NCBI RefSeq assembly: GCF_035582795.1
Contig: NC_134366.1
Span: forward strand, 1,066,501-1,130,500
DNA: 64,000 nucleotides
DNA from: Mycteria americana
Taxonomy: Eukaryota > Chordata > Aves > Ciconiiformes > Ciconiidae
Direction: 5' to 3'
The first letter of the stretch is position 1. Every line of letters begins with the position of its first letter. The notes under the pieces were generated by a model. It had not been told where the DNA came from and searched no databases. It saw nothing but the letters and a program-made list of their open reading frames with translations. A program made the translations under genes and the position numbers. Below are positions 13,301 through 25,300 of the stretch, one piece after another.

Positions 13301-16300
13301 GTATAATTATACCACAGGTGCTATAAAGTGTAGACTACACTGTGAATAACATTAAATTTTCCCATAAGGAATGCTAAATTTCCAGCTACTTTCTACCAAT
13401 CTCTTTTACTAAAGAGACTTTTTGCTGGTGTGAGAAACTATTAAGCTGCTGTTGAGCACAGAGAAGATTGTCAAGAGAAATAGGTTGGTGTGTAGAGCAT
13501 TGTGTGTATGCCGCGAGGTAAGGGTGTAAGTATACTTGCCGCGAGGTAAGGGTGTAAGTATACTTGCCGCGAGGTAAGTATACGCTGGTAAGGATGAAAA
13601 GGATATGTGTGACTGGGGCAGTAGAAACTGAGCTGCAGAGTGGGCCAGCTCTCCTCACCCGTTATAAAAATGGAATAGTGTGAAGGGAGGATGGTAGTCT
13701 TAATCATGGCAATCATCAGCTTTTGAGCAGTACTTATTAATTACTGCCATGTTATTCTTCATAGTCTACATCTTGTGAATGGTGTAGTCTAAAATAGCAG
13801 TCACCGATGTCTGCTGGTCCGTGACCAATGATACCGAGCAAGTAATGTCCTGCGGGCACTGTCGTGCCTTGATTTCCTTTTTGCTGGTCTCAGTTATACC
13901 TCCCTGTAGCTGTGAGCAGAACTGGAGAACCTTGAAACCAGCACATTAATTATAAGCCATGGTTGCGGACAGCTCTTCTAGGAAAAACAAACAGCATTGA
14001 TGTTGGCCTAGTAACGTTTCCCCCTTAAACTGCTTCCCCTAGGTTAGAGAGAACACTTACATTTTGAATTGATGAAGTTGTGTAGAACTGTAACTGTATA
14101 GAAGAGTTATAGAACTGTAACTCCTAGGTTGTTTCTTTCCCTTTTAGAGTATACTTAAGAAATATTTGTTGTGCTGTGGCTTCTGTGAGTGGAATTCAGT
14201 GTCACTTTTTATCCCCAGGGCCCAGTAGTCCTTGGAGGTGACTGGCAGCCTGGAGACCTAATGAAGAAGCAGGGCCGATTGGGTTCTGCATCACTGGTGA
14301 CCTCCCAAAAGAATAAGTGGCTCTCGCCTTCATCTTCTATCCCAAGGTGCCCTGTAGGAGATGCTGTTCATTCCCGTTTCCTGTATAATATGCAGAAGCA
14401 GGTCAGTAATCAAGAAGCATGTGATTTTGCAGTGATAGAAGTGAAGAAAGAAACTTTCATTAAACCAAGTCTTAAATCAACAGCAGTTTATAAATCACAT
14501 CAAAGAATTTGGTCTTACTATACTATTTTAATGTTTCTTTAACTCATTTTTGCTATTTTTTTCTAATATATTAATGCATCAGCTGATATCAGTTTACTAG
14601 TACTTTGTATTTGACGCGTGACGACTGAACTTGCTTCACCTTATGCTTTTAAAAAAACTCTTGTACTTTTGTGTATTCTGAGAGTTCTACAAAATTAAAC
14701 AAAACCAAACCAAAACTGTGAAACAAAAAAAAAACCCACCACAGAAATTTACTGTGAATCTTAATTTACTGTGAATCTTAATTTCCTGTGCAAGGTCTGT
14801 GGAAAGTGATTGAGTTTGCAGTCATGAAAAAACTGAAAACCAGTGTTTAGGAAACCTTTAATTTCTGATCTTAAGGTGTTGCTAGAGTCTTGGTGTTGAT
14901 GGCACTTCTGACCCACGTCGTTTGCGTACGATGGTTTTAAAGACCCTTGTAAAGGACTGATGTATCTAAGTACTGTTTGGAACCTGGTATTTCTGGGTGG
15001 TGGTGGGCAGCTTCTGGTATACAGGTCACCAGACCAAGTGACTTACCAGGAGCTTGTAGCCTTAACTTCTGTGACACTATGAAGGGTCAACTGTCACAAG
15101 CTGCAGCTGTAGAGCAGGGAAAATACTCAGGTTTCAGAGGACACAGAAAAAAAAAAAATTAAGACTCCTTTTCTTGGAAGCCAGCTTTAACTTTTTCAGC
15201 TGCAAATTCTGAGGGAAGATACTCCAATATGTAGAAGGGAAGGGTAAGCTGTGGAATCTGAACGTTGAGAATAAGTAACTGAACTCTTGTGGGAACAGAG
15301 GTGAGAGGTTGTGCTTGATAAATTCAAGATGAACGTGGGATGATTCATTGTTTTTTTCATTGTACAATAGAAATACCTACTAAAAGGAAGTATAGTCAAT
15401 AATTACATTCAGATTTGAAACGTTCTATGGCAAAATTAAATTGTTCAAAAAGGGAATAAACAAGTTAACGGAAGCTCTACCAATTGAACTCTGTGGTCCA
15501 GATACAGTCTGTGACTCAATAAATCCTTGTATTTATTAATTATTTGACAAGAAGATGCTTCCTTCAAGGGACGAAGCTGTGACATTGAAGCGCAGTATGA
15601 GGAAAACTGTACTTCTGTTGCTCTTTTATCTTTGTGGGGGTTTGTTTAACTAACGCTAACGTATGCACGCATGCAGTGAACTGCAGGTATTGGGGTTTAA
15701 TGGTGTGGAAATCAGAAGTATTTTGGTTTTGACACTTCAGAATCATGTCCAATGAGTGTGTGTGAACCATCAAATGTTCTTAAGTAATACTAGTATTTCA
15801 TTGAAACTGCAGAAAGCTTCTATGGAATTCATATAGCATTTAGTACAGATTTTAGTAGAATATAAGCTTTTTCTCTAGTGGAAAAGGCAGAATAGCTCAA
15901 AAATGAGGCTGTCTTGCTCTGAAAATAGTCTCCAGCTTATAAAACAGAGAACTAAAAGCTCTACTGTTATACTTACTCTGTGATGGTTAAGAATGCATTT
16001 AAAATATGAGCTTTGATTGATTTGGAGATTGTTGCTTGAAATGCAATTGATTAAATTGCATGTGATTGTTTACCTTGGGCCTATTTAAGCTCAACATTTA
16101 TATTTATAACTGCAGAATGCTTCTTAGATTACTCTGCTTTTTTGGTTTTCTGGGCTTTTCGCCTCTCTGCCCTCATCCTTCTTCAGATTCATTATGACAT
16201 TAAGCTTTACTGAGTTGGAGATTTCCTTTTTCTCTTGCAGAGCACTCATCTTACACAGTCTTTGGGAAACCCTATATGTCAAAGCCCTTCCTGCACCCCC

Positions 16301-19300
16301 CTCAGTGGGTCTCCAGCACCCCTCAGAGCCTGCGCCACGTCACCCTGCCAAGTCAACAGACTGTTTAACTGGTTAGTTCTCCTCCTCTTATAGGTTGATC
16401 AAAGTAATTTCACATTTAAGGCATTGGTGATAGTGGCTAAGAAAGAGATCTTTAGCTACAAGACTTCTGTATGTACGGTTCAGTTGTAAAAATTTGAAAT
16501 AGGTATGCGTGTCTGTTGGGAGGATTCTAGAGGGGAATTTCTTCTATGAAGTAATATAAAATTACCAGCTGTGATCTATTGTGTAAAAGAACAACAACCG
16601 AAACTGCCAAGTATATAGATGATGTTGCCTGTCTTGTAGGCAGCCTGTTGGAAGATATTACCTCCTTTTTATAAATGGATGACCAAAGTACCTTGCCTGT
16701 CTAGGTTAAAGTTGGATGCTGTACAGCATCCTGGTGACCTGATTTTTATTTTTCTAACGAGTGGATTTCTGAGTTTTTTAAGTCTCTTTCCTTGCACAGA
16801 ATGTAGAACATTTTTTTTCTGCTTATTAATTTTCAATATATGGAGAAGTAAATCTTACCTGCCTTGTTGGTGATGAAGAGGCACCTAGAGTTTAGCCTTT
16901 TAGCTCTTCCTATTTTTATGGAGCCTTGAGTCTGTAAGAAAAAAGATATTACTGATCAATTGTTTGGGGGGGGGGAACAGTAATTTTTAAATAGATTGGG
17001 AACTTTCCTTCTATTGTTCAGTGTTTAACTAGCATTTGAGGATGTATGCCCTGTGCAAGCAGTCGGTGGGCTTCAAGAGGCTCGGTAGCAAGAGGCAAAC
17101 TTTAGTCTGTAGAATTGCTGAATAAGCTTTTCATGCCGTGGAGTACTGGATATATCAGTTAAGAGAAGCTCCCTAGAAAATACACCCATGAAATGCACTG
17201 ACTGTCCCAATGATTTACCATGCTGTTCTTCCAACTGATCCATTTGCATGTATAGCTTTGTGGTATCTCCTTGGGTTTTAGACTGTTCTCTGAGAAGTCT
17301 TTCATCTTACTTCCTTCCCTTCTATTTCACTTCTCTAAAGATTTCTCCATCTATTGCCACCTTATTCTTGGGAGAGGGGAGAAGGAAGAATTTAGTGCTG
17401 CTTCAAAAAAAGCCCAAAACCTCACTTCTTCACACGGTATCCGATCCTGTGTAAATCAGATAAAGCAGTGATAGGTAGGAGGGATGTAAACCCAATACAG
17501 ACGACAACATGGTGAAACTTGCACTGAAGTCTTACGGAGAAAACGTTCCTTTCCCCCATCAGATTGCATGCTGCTTTCTCAGTTCTTGCTCGTAAGCTGA
17601 TGGCTGCGACTCAGTTGCCTTTCAGGCCTTCATCCCTTACAAAGGGGCTCAAATGAAGTTTCCCCTTCCCATGTTACCTTTGTTTACATCTAGAGAAAAG
17701 GTTTTCAGTCTCCAGTCCTGGATGCCTGTCGACTTCAGGGGATCTGCAAAAGACAAGTGAGCAAGTTTAGTTTAAGGAGGCATAAATGCCCAAGTTGAGA
17801 GGTTGGCACTTCAAATTAAATTGAGTAAAATTTGGTGCACTTTTATTTCTTGTGGGGTTTTCCTTATGTTTTCTGTAAGGTCGTCATCATCATTCCTTTT
17901 TCTGTGAAGCTACTGAAAAAGCAGGATACAGTCTGCATTTTGCTGCGTGGTAGAAAGATTCATTGAAAGCTGCTAAATACACTGGGACTACCTAAGCCAA
18001 GTGTGGTTTGAGCTAAAGGCGCTGGGAGAGACTCTTTAGAGCACTAGGGTATGTATCGTACGTACTTGCCCAATTCTTACACTTCCTTCCTAGACGTCCT
18101 GGTCAGGGCCACTGCATTTTGTTTCGTGCAGAGCCACCTACTTGCTGTTCCTCTGTTAAGGTGGGCAGGTCCTCCTCGGCCACATCCTGCCATTGTCGTC
18201 GTGGTGGGTGAAGAACAAACAGTTCAAGCACAGATGAAGTCAGTCCTGGGCAAAGCAAAACCTCAGTTTTCCTGTGTCTTACTAGCACAGCGCGGAGCTG
18301 GTTTCACCCTCCTGGTGTTTAGAAGCACCTTGGCACTTGATGGCCTGGCCCTACCTGCTTGTGACAGGACGTGCCTGGCAATGTGAAGCATCTGCTTCCC
18401 GGTTGCTGTGCCCTTCTTCCTCAGCGGCAGGCTGCTGATGCTGGGTGGAACCACTTCCAAGAGCTCCTGATGACCATGAGACCTTCTCTGCACCCCTTTC
18501 TCCTTGCCTGTTTTTAGCCCAGCTGCTCCACAGGATACGAAGCAAGATGGACCTTTGGTCTGATCCAGCGTGATCATTCTTGCAGATCGTCAGCACCTTC
18601 TTCTGAGGTGCCTGATGCTCTTATAATCAGTTGGTTGAGTTTTATTTAGTGTTGGGAAGTTGAAGTTGGACTGATCACAACATGCAGAGGCTTCAGGCTG
18701 ATGTGTTGCCTAATGAAATAAAACAGCTTGTGTTCTTGTTAGAGAAGAGTTTGTTTTCTTTCGTAGATGTCTCAGTAAAGGTTGTTCTTGCTGTATTCAT
18801 TCCATAAAACTGTCTTGCATTTTAAGAGTGGTAGTTTCAGCCTAGGATTGATTGGACTGCAGTAGAATGAGGGAACAGAAAGTATAGATTATTGAAAGCA
18901 GACACTTAGTTCTGTATTCCTGCTACAGTGAGTGATAGGTTAACAAATTCTTAGCAGATTAGTCCTGAGCTTCAAGCAGTAACGTTGCTAATCTTCCCAA
19001 GGCAGATACTTTAGTAGTCGTGCTTTTATTCTGTGCTAAATCTGCAGATAATATACCTAATCTTCTCTTGACTTATATTGTAGAAATCCAGAGGATTCTG
19101 GAAGTATTAGACCAAATTGTAAAAGTCTAAATCTGTTTAAATGGCTATTTTAATCCACAGTTACTTGCAGTGTGGTGTATTGGGTCTCTGTTTCATACTT
19201 GAAGAGTTAGAAGTATATAGTGATCTTAAACCCAGCTGAAATACTACTTTCTGCTTCTGTATTCCATGAAATTTTATGCTTGTTCCCCTTGCAATTAATC

Positions 19301-22300
19301 TTCTTAATGGCAAGTAAGGCATTGTCTATTTTATTATACGAGTTACCAATTTTGATAAAACAAACTGAATTGGTAGTGCATGTTTCTGCATGTGAAAAAC
19401 CAAAAGGCTGAAGAGTTGGGATGCCAGGGATACCAGGCAGTCGCTATTCTTTATGTAATGCAGCTCTGGCCAGGCCTCCAGTGCCTGGCTCCGATTAACA
19501 AACGGCTAATTCTGTGAGAGCTCTGAAGAGGAAAAAGGAGAGGAAGCTTGACCTTGCCCCCCGGGAGGAGCACCTCCATATTCCCATATCAGGAATGCAC
19601 ATCTGCTCGTAGGGCAGGCTGCTATTATTACTTTTATTAGAAAGAACGTGAATCTCTAAATTGACCTGCTGGAGCTGGTGAAGTTCTGATTTTGTAGAGA
19701 GTGATGGTTGATTGCTGTGCTGCAAACAGGTTGAACAACCTGTGGCTTCGCTTGCTCTGCTTGAAAGAATCGCCACCGTGGTGTGAAACCAGGGGCCAGA
19801 GACGAGCAGGATGATTGCCAGGACCAGGGGGAGGATCAATGGCGAATGTTAGCGTTGTGAATGCACCGCTGAGTTGTGGTGATCACTTTTTGAGTCTGGC
19901 TTAGGCTGATGGGGAGGGGAAGAGGTGGCACTGATCCACATACATGTTTCCCTTCTGTTTTACCGTAGTACTTGGACCCATCATCTTCTGCTACGTAACA
20001 TGTGGGCCTCGCTCTTTTGTTCGGGTTTGGTGTGTTAATTCAAACTTGTTACTGTGCATCGCTGTAGCCTGTTCTTGCAAATACAGTGTTACGCGGTGTT
20101 CTCATTAACATCTTAAGCACACTCTCTTCAAGTTACAGAACTGGTAACTCTTTAACTTGAAGAGACTTAAGGTATTAACAAAATGTTCTGTTTTCTTCTG
20201 GTGCCTAAATGCTTTTGAGACTCTTCTCAGTGTGGTTTACTCTCCTGTAGAACGGGCTGGGTGCTTGCGTTGGGAGGCAGTTCCCTAATAGGCAGACTCT
20301 GGAAAAATCATTGAGAACTTTGGCCGTATCCAGCTCACATCCGAAGATAAGCATGAAACTATAAGTACCCAAACTGGAATTTGTGTGGGATACTAGGAGT
20401 TCATTTGGACCTTGTCGGGGAAGAGACCAAAGGTTTTTGAGCGTATACTCAGAATCAGGATTTCCATTTTGGAACTCGTAAAAATAAGTTCCTGTGGAGA
20501 GTCCCTGTGCAGTGTAGTATGATCTGTCTTTGATCACTCCTAAATGAGTAGATATATGCAACATGATCCCAAAATTTAAATATTTTGTGTCTCCAGATTT
20601 TTTTTTAGTTAAATTATCCTCTGCTTATGTTGGAAACGCTGCCTGAAGTAACTTGCTTGTTTTGTTTCTGTTGGTCTCGTAATGGCTTTTGAAGCTTCTG
20701 CCTCTTTTGGAAGGAAAACTGTATCTTGTGTAGATTTGAAAACATGGATTTTCACAAGCTGGGCCATATATTTTTAAAGCTTCTTAATATAGAGCTTTAT
20801 TCGGCAGTCAGAGAAGAGCCCTAGAATTCCTCTGTATTTAACTTTGATATGTTGAACCTCCTGGTTAACACACAAGGTAATAGAAATTTCTCAAACTTTC
20901 TTATTCACAGAGCTCTTGGAGGCTTTGACGAAAGTTCTGGGACACCTTAAATGCAAGTTTAAAAGTGCTCTCTAGAGTTAAGCTTTCAAAATGCTGCTGA
21001 GACACTTGCACCCCCCTGAGATACTTACACCCCCGAGTCATCTGTGTGATAAACTGAAAATATATCTTAGATTTTCCTAGTCTGGTTATTCCTAGCTTTT
21101 ATAGGATCACTGGGTATACTCTGAACTAAAACTTCACAGTGGGGATCTAAGGCTATTCTGTGAGAATAAGTAGACGTATTGAGAAATTGCAAATTAAGTT
21201 ACCCATGTCTGTAACGTTTTCCATGCTATTCTGGTGTGGAATGCTCTACAATCAAAAGCTTAGCATTGGAAGTTAGTTTTCTTTGTGTGACAAATAACAA
21301 CAGGGCAGATGCAAACACATGAGTGAGCAGGGGTTTTGGATGGAGGTGAACCCGGTAACTGTGGTTCTGGCCATGAATCTTCTCCCTTCCTTGTCGTTCC
21401 ACTTAACCTGGCGTGACGGTGGCAATGAGCTGTAGAGCGGCGGCCTGGTTTCAGAGGCTGAGAGAAATCCTCCTGGCTGTTAGAACATCTTCTTAAAAGG
21501 TCGCTTTTTAGGTGAGATGGCCTGTTTGCATCACGCAGGCAGTAAGTTCTTTCAGGTTCGGGCAGTGACGCCTCATTACTGCAACTCCTTGTCCCACTAC
21601 CCAAGCTATCTCATTGTGGAAGTGACTGTGGCTTGGAATTGTCTGGGTCCAAAATACATACACCAGTTTTGCTGCAAACCTGTGTTTTCTGTATCGGGCA
21701 ACAGGAGGCATGAGGCCATTGGGAAAGAATACTCATGGAGATCTGCTGTAGGCTTCAGAGGTTCATCACACCCTGCTATATAGAACTCATTTGGTTTTAC
21801 TTATGGAACGTCAGTGGATTACTTTCTCGCTTGCATTTTGCCTCTTACTGTTGTCCATAAAATTTTGTTATCTTCCTGGTTTGTGCAGTTAAGAGGTGAC
21901 TGAGGAAATGTGGGTGTGTCTAAGCACATCTTTTCCTGCAGATGTGTTTCCTCATGTATATATGTTTGTAGCTGAATAGGATTTGGCTTATAATTATGAA
22001 CTGAAAACAAATGGACAACAGCGTAGAATGATCTAACGTGGATGTAAATCAGCACCTCTTCACTTCACGAAGAACGGCAGGGATAGGGAGGCTTGGGTTT
22101 TTTCTTGTTCTAAAGACTTGTCACCAACCGGTACCTCGGCTCAATGTCTGGTGACATCGATTTCTGCCAGGCAGTCCCACAGTGCAGCATGGAGTTGGAA
22201 TATCCAGCTAGAACCTTTCTGGTTCACGTGACAAAAATACAGATTTTAAACTTCTAATTTTACTAGAATGTTCGCTATACAAACCAAGGAAAAAATTACC

Positions 22301-25300
22301 ACACTTGATTGGGACCAGCAAAAGTAACAGATAAATTAAGTTTTTAAAGGATAAAATGAACGTGTGACCAATTACAAAAAAGATCTTTTACGAAGGCACT
22401 GTTTTACAGATGGTTCCAGAAGAAGAATATACTGTAAGGCAATAAACCATATCTGCTTATTGAAATATGACCTTAGATTTAACCATAACTCCATGGTGAA
22501 GAGAGAGAAATGGAAAGAATGTTTGCCAATGTTTTTAGGTTTAATGGCTATCTTTTTTATGGGAAGTAAATTACTTTATTATCATCAGATGATAAATTGA
22601 GCTGCTGACTGAAGTTCTTTGCTGGAGAAAGAACGCATGTTATTTGTGGCTGCGTTTGGCTTTAAGACTTTCTGTCTTTAACTGATGAAAGTACAGCTGT
22701 TAAGACCCTTCAGTGTCCATTTCTGTGTTGAGAACAAAATATTCAGAAATCTACATATCCCTTGAGAGAGAATGTAGCAAAGACTATAAAAATGTGATGA
22801 GAACAAACCTGGTAAGCACTAGCTGCTGACATAAATACTAAGGAGTCTTTGGGCGTCACAGCCACAATCATAAATACAGAATTACAACTTGCTGCTCTTG
22901 CTCTGCATGAGTTGCTTTGCATTTGGTTGCAGCTTGCATCCTGGCTCCTCCAGCAGCAGCTCTCTGATCAGTGTGAATGCTGAAGAGAGATTTGGCAAGG
23001 AGAACCCACTTGTTGCTGCGTCAGACAATACCTGCATCGCTGCTAGAATCCGCCCGGTTTGCACATACAAGAAGCGCAAGCTTGTCCGAGCTACCTCTGT
23101 GTCTCACTTCAGCAGGAAGGTAAGTGAAAGTTTTGTCACGTGGTTACTAAACTATGCTGCGTTTTTATTTAGAGTGTGTGGTTTTATTTATTTTTAGCAA
23201 AAACTATCATAATGTTGGACTCTGGTTTTAGTACAGCTTTTTCTGAGCGCTTTTCTAAAATTGATGTAGAATTTTAGCAGAAATTCCCAGATATGTCAGA
23301 AAAGTCACGAGTTCTCTATTTAACTGCGGTTTAGAAACTGATTCTAAATTTCTGTTCTTAAAAATCAGGCAGCTGATTTTTCTGAGTAACACTGACCAGA
23401 GCGTACCTCAGACTCTAGCGTGGGCAGCAACCTTCTGCCAGCTGCCTTTTGGAGTTGATTACCTTGGAATTGTCCAGGGAAAAATAAACCACCACCGCCC
23501 CCCCAAAAAAACAGCCCCAAACCACAACACAAAACCCCACACCTACCCAAAAATAAACCCCCAGAAATATGTAACCTTAACCCCAGAAATACGTAACCTT
23601 AGTTAATCTTGGCAAGCTGCTGTGCGATTGAGTGTAACGGGGTTGTGGTTATTTGAAGGCTGAGCTACCAAGTCTGATGAAATAAGCATTCCTTGGACAC
23701 GTAGCTGTGAGTTACCTGATGATTAAAGGATGTTTAATGTATTAATTCTGACGAACAAAGAACACGTGTGGTAATATCCGTCAGTTGACAAGTGGTGGTT
23801 TGTTACACTGCTCATATCTTCTTTGCTTGTTTGTAGCCTTTTCCTCAAATATTGATTTACAAGTAACAGATATTTAACAACCTGCAGATTTAAGACAGAA
23901 AGATTAAAAGTTGCATTACTTTTCCCAGTCTGATCTTTTGTTTCGCCGGAGCGCAAAGCCAGTATGATTTAAGTCAGCCTGCTTAGGCTATAGGTAAAAG
24001 CATTATTAATGCTCCCTCTTCTGGTTTGACTGATACTATGGAACCGGATACGTTGATGGGGAAGGGGCATCGGGTGTGTCTCAGCGACAGTGAGGGGGAA
24101 AACACTTGAACAAAGACATCAGGGCTGTCGGGGTTGCAGCTTATGCTTCCAACAGGCAAGTGAGGAAAAGTGGAAAATGAGACAATATTGCTCAGAACGA
24201 TGGATGCTGCTGGTGGTGGACTGCTTGCCTAGCAGTTTTTGATCAAGATTTTTGGGAGCATCAGAGCTGCGAAAAGCCCTTAAGGAAGATGAGGAAGACC
24301 AGGATGGGAAAAGGCACAGAGGTGTTTGAAGTTTTAAAAGGAAACTGATTAAGTATTATGGCTTCAGTGGAGTCACAGAGGAGCAGCTCTGTTGGCTTGG
24401 AAATAGTACTAAAGAATCACACAAAACACGTCCCTTAATACACTGAATTATTTTGAGAAGGTAGTTCGTCCGTGGTCAGAAGGAGAAACAGCCTGTGGTA
24501 GTACTCTTGCCCACTCTTTTAACATTGGTCCTGGCTCTTGACTTTATTTTTTTCATCCTGCAAATCTGCTGCTTGCTTATGGTTTTGAGGTTTGTGTGTC
24601 CCCCCCAGTTTTTCAAAACTTGCCTGGCTTTGCTTTTTGGTGAATGGAAACTAGTGTACCAGTAGAAAGCAGACTGGAGATACTGGATGTGAACTTCAAT
24701 TTTACTTAAATCTGAAACACGTTTCCCTCTTTAAATGTCGGATCTCCTTTCTTCTGCTAGCCGCTGAAACCTCTCACCATGAAGTGCAGCTGTGAATGGC
24801 CCCACTCTTGCATCTTGTGTAGCTGCAAAGCTTCTGTCCAGACGATAGACCCCGCTACCATGTCCCTAGAAGAGCGCATAGCCCTCCTGGACTCTGGCTT
24901 CCACCCCATACTCTCTTTATCTCATGGTGAGTAGCTCACGGGTTATGAAGTGAAGGAGGATCCCTTACTGTGCCACTACCCTCTCTGCTCTTCCTCCTTG
25001 CATCAAAGGAGGTTACAAATATGCTAACACAGTTGTAAGCTTGTTTCTAGAGGATAACGAAAAATGTCCGGTGATGTTCTGCGTGCTGACCAGACACAAG
25101 TCTTCAGTCCGAGGATGCAGTCCGTGGAGATTTCTGAGCCTAGGAAACCGCATTGTGCCTTGGCCTGCGTCTGAGGCAGTTGCCATCTCTCGTTTAATGT
25201 AAGCTTAGATCAGTTCTTTAGGATCAGCTCTCTGTCATCTGCAAGGAACGTTCTAATTCTGGAGGCTTGCAGAACTACTGTTGTAAGTTCCTGTTACAGC

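Larger units (their letters stand above)
11758..14218 (+). other. intron 2 of the KANSL1-family gene
   Basis: A 2.5-kb GT-AG intron holding an old CR1 3' end near 12890-13010 and a 28-bp tandem repeat at 13510-13585. Nothing else was recognised. Confidence 0.8.

Noticed and set aside
13510..13585. Regular 28-bp repeats resembling a CRISPR array
   Set aside because: The units are directly adjacent with no spacers, and the context is a vertebrate intron.
19495..20564. Two minus-strand frames of 114 and 119 codons in intron 4, considered as a retroviral envelope remnant
   Set aside because: No diagnostic envelope motif, LTR or neighbouring gag/pol was seen. A few frames of this length are expected by chance in 64 kb.
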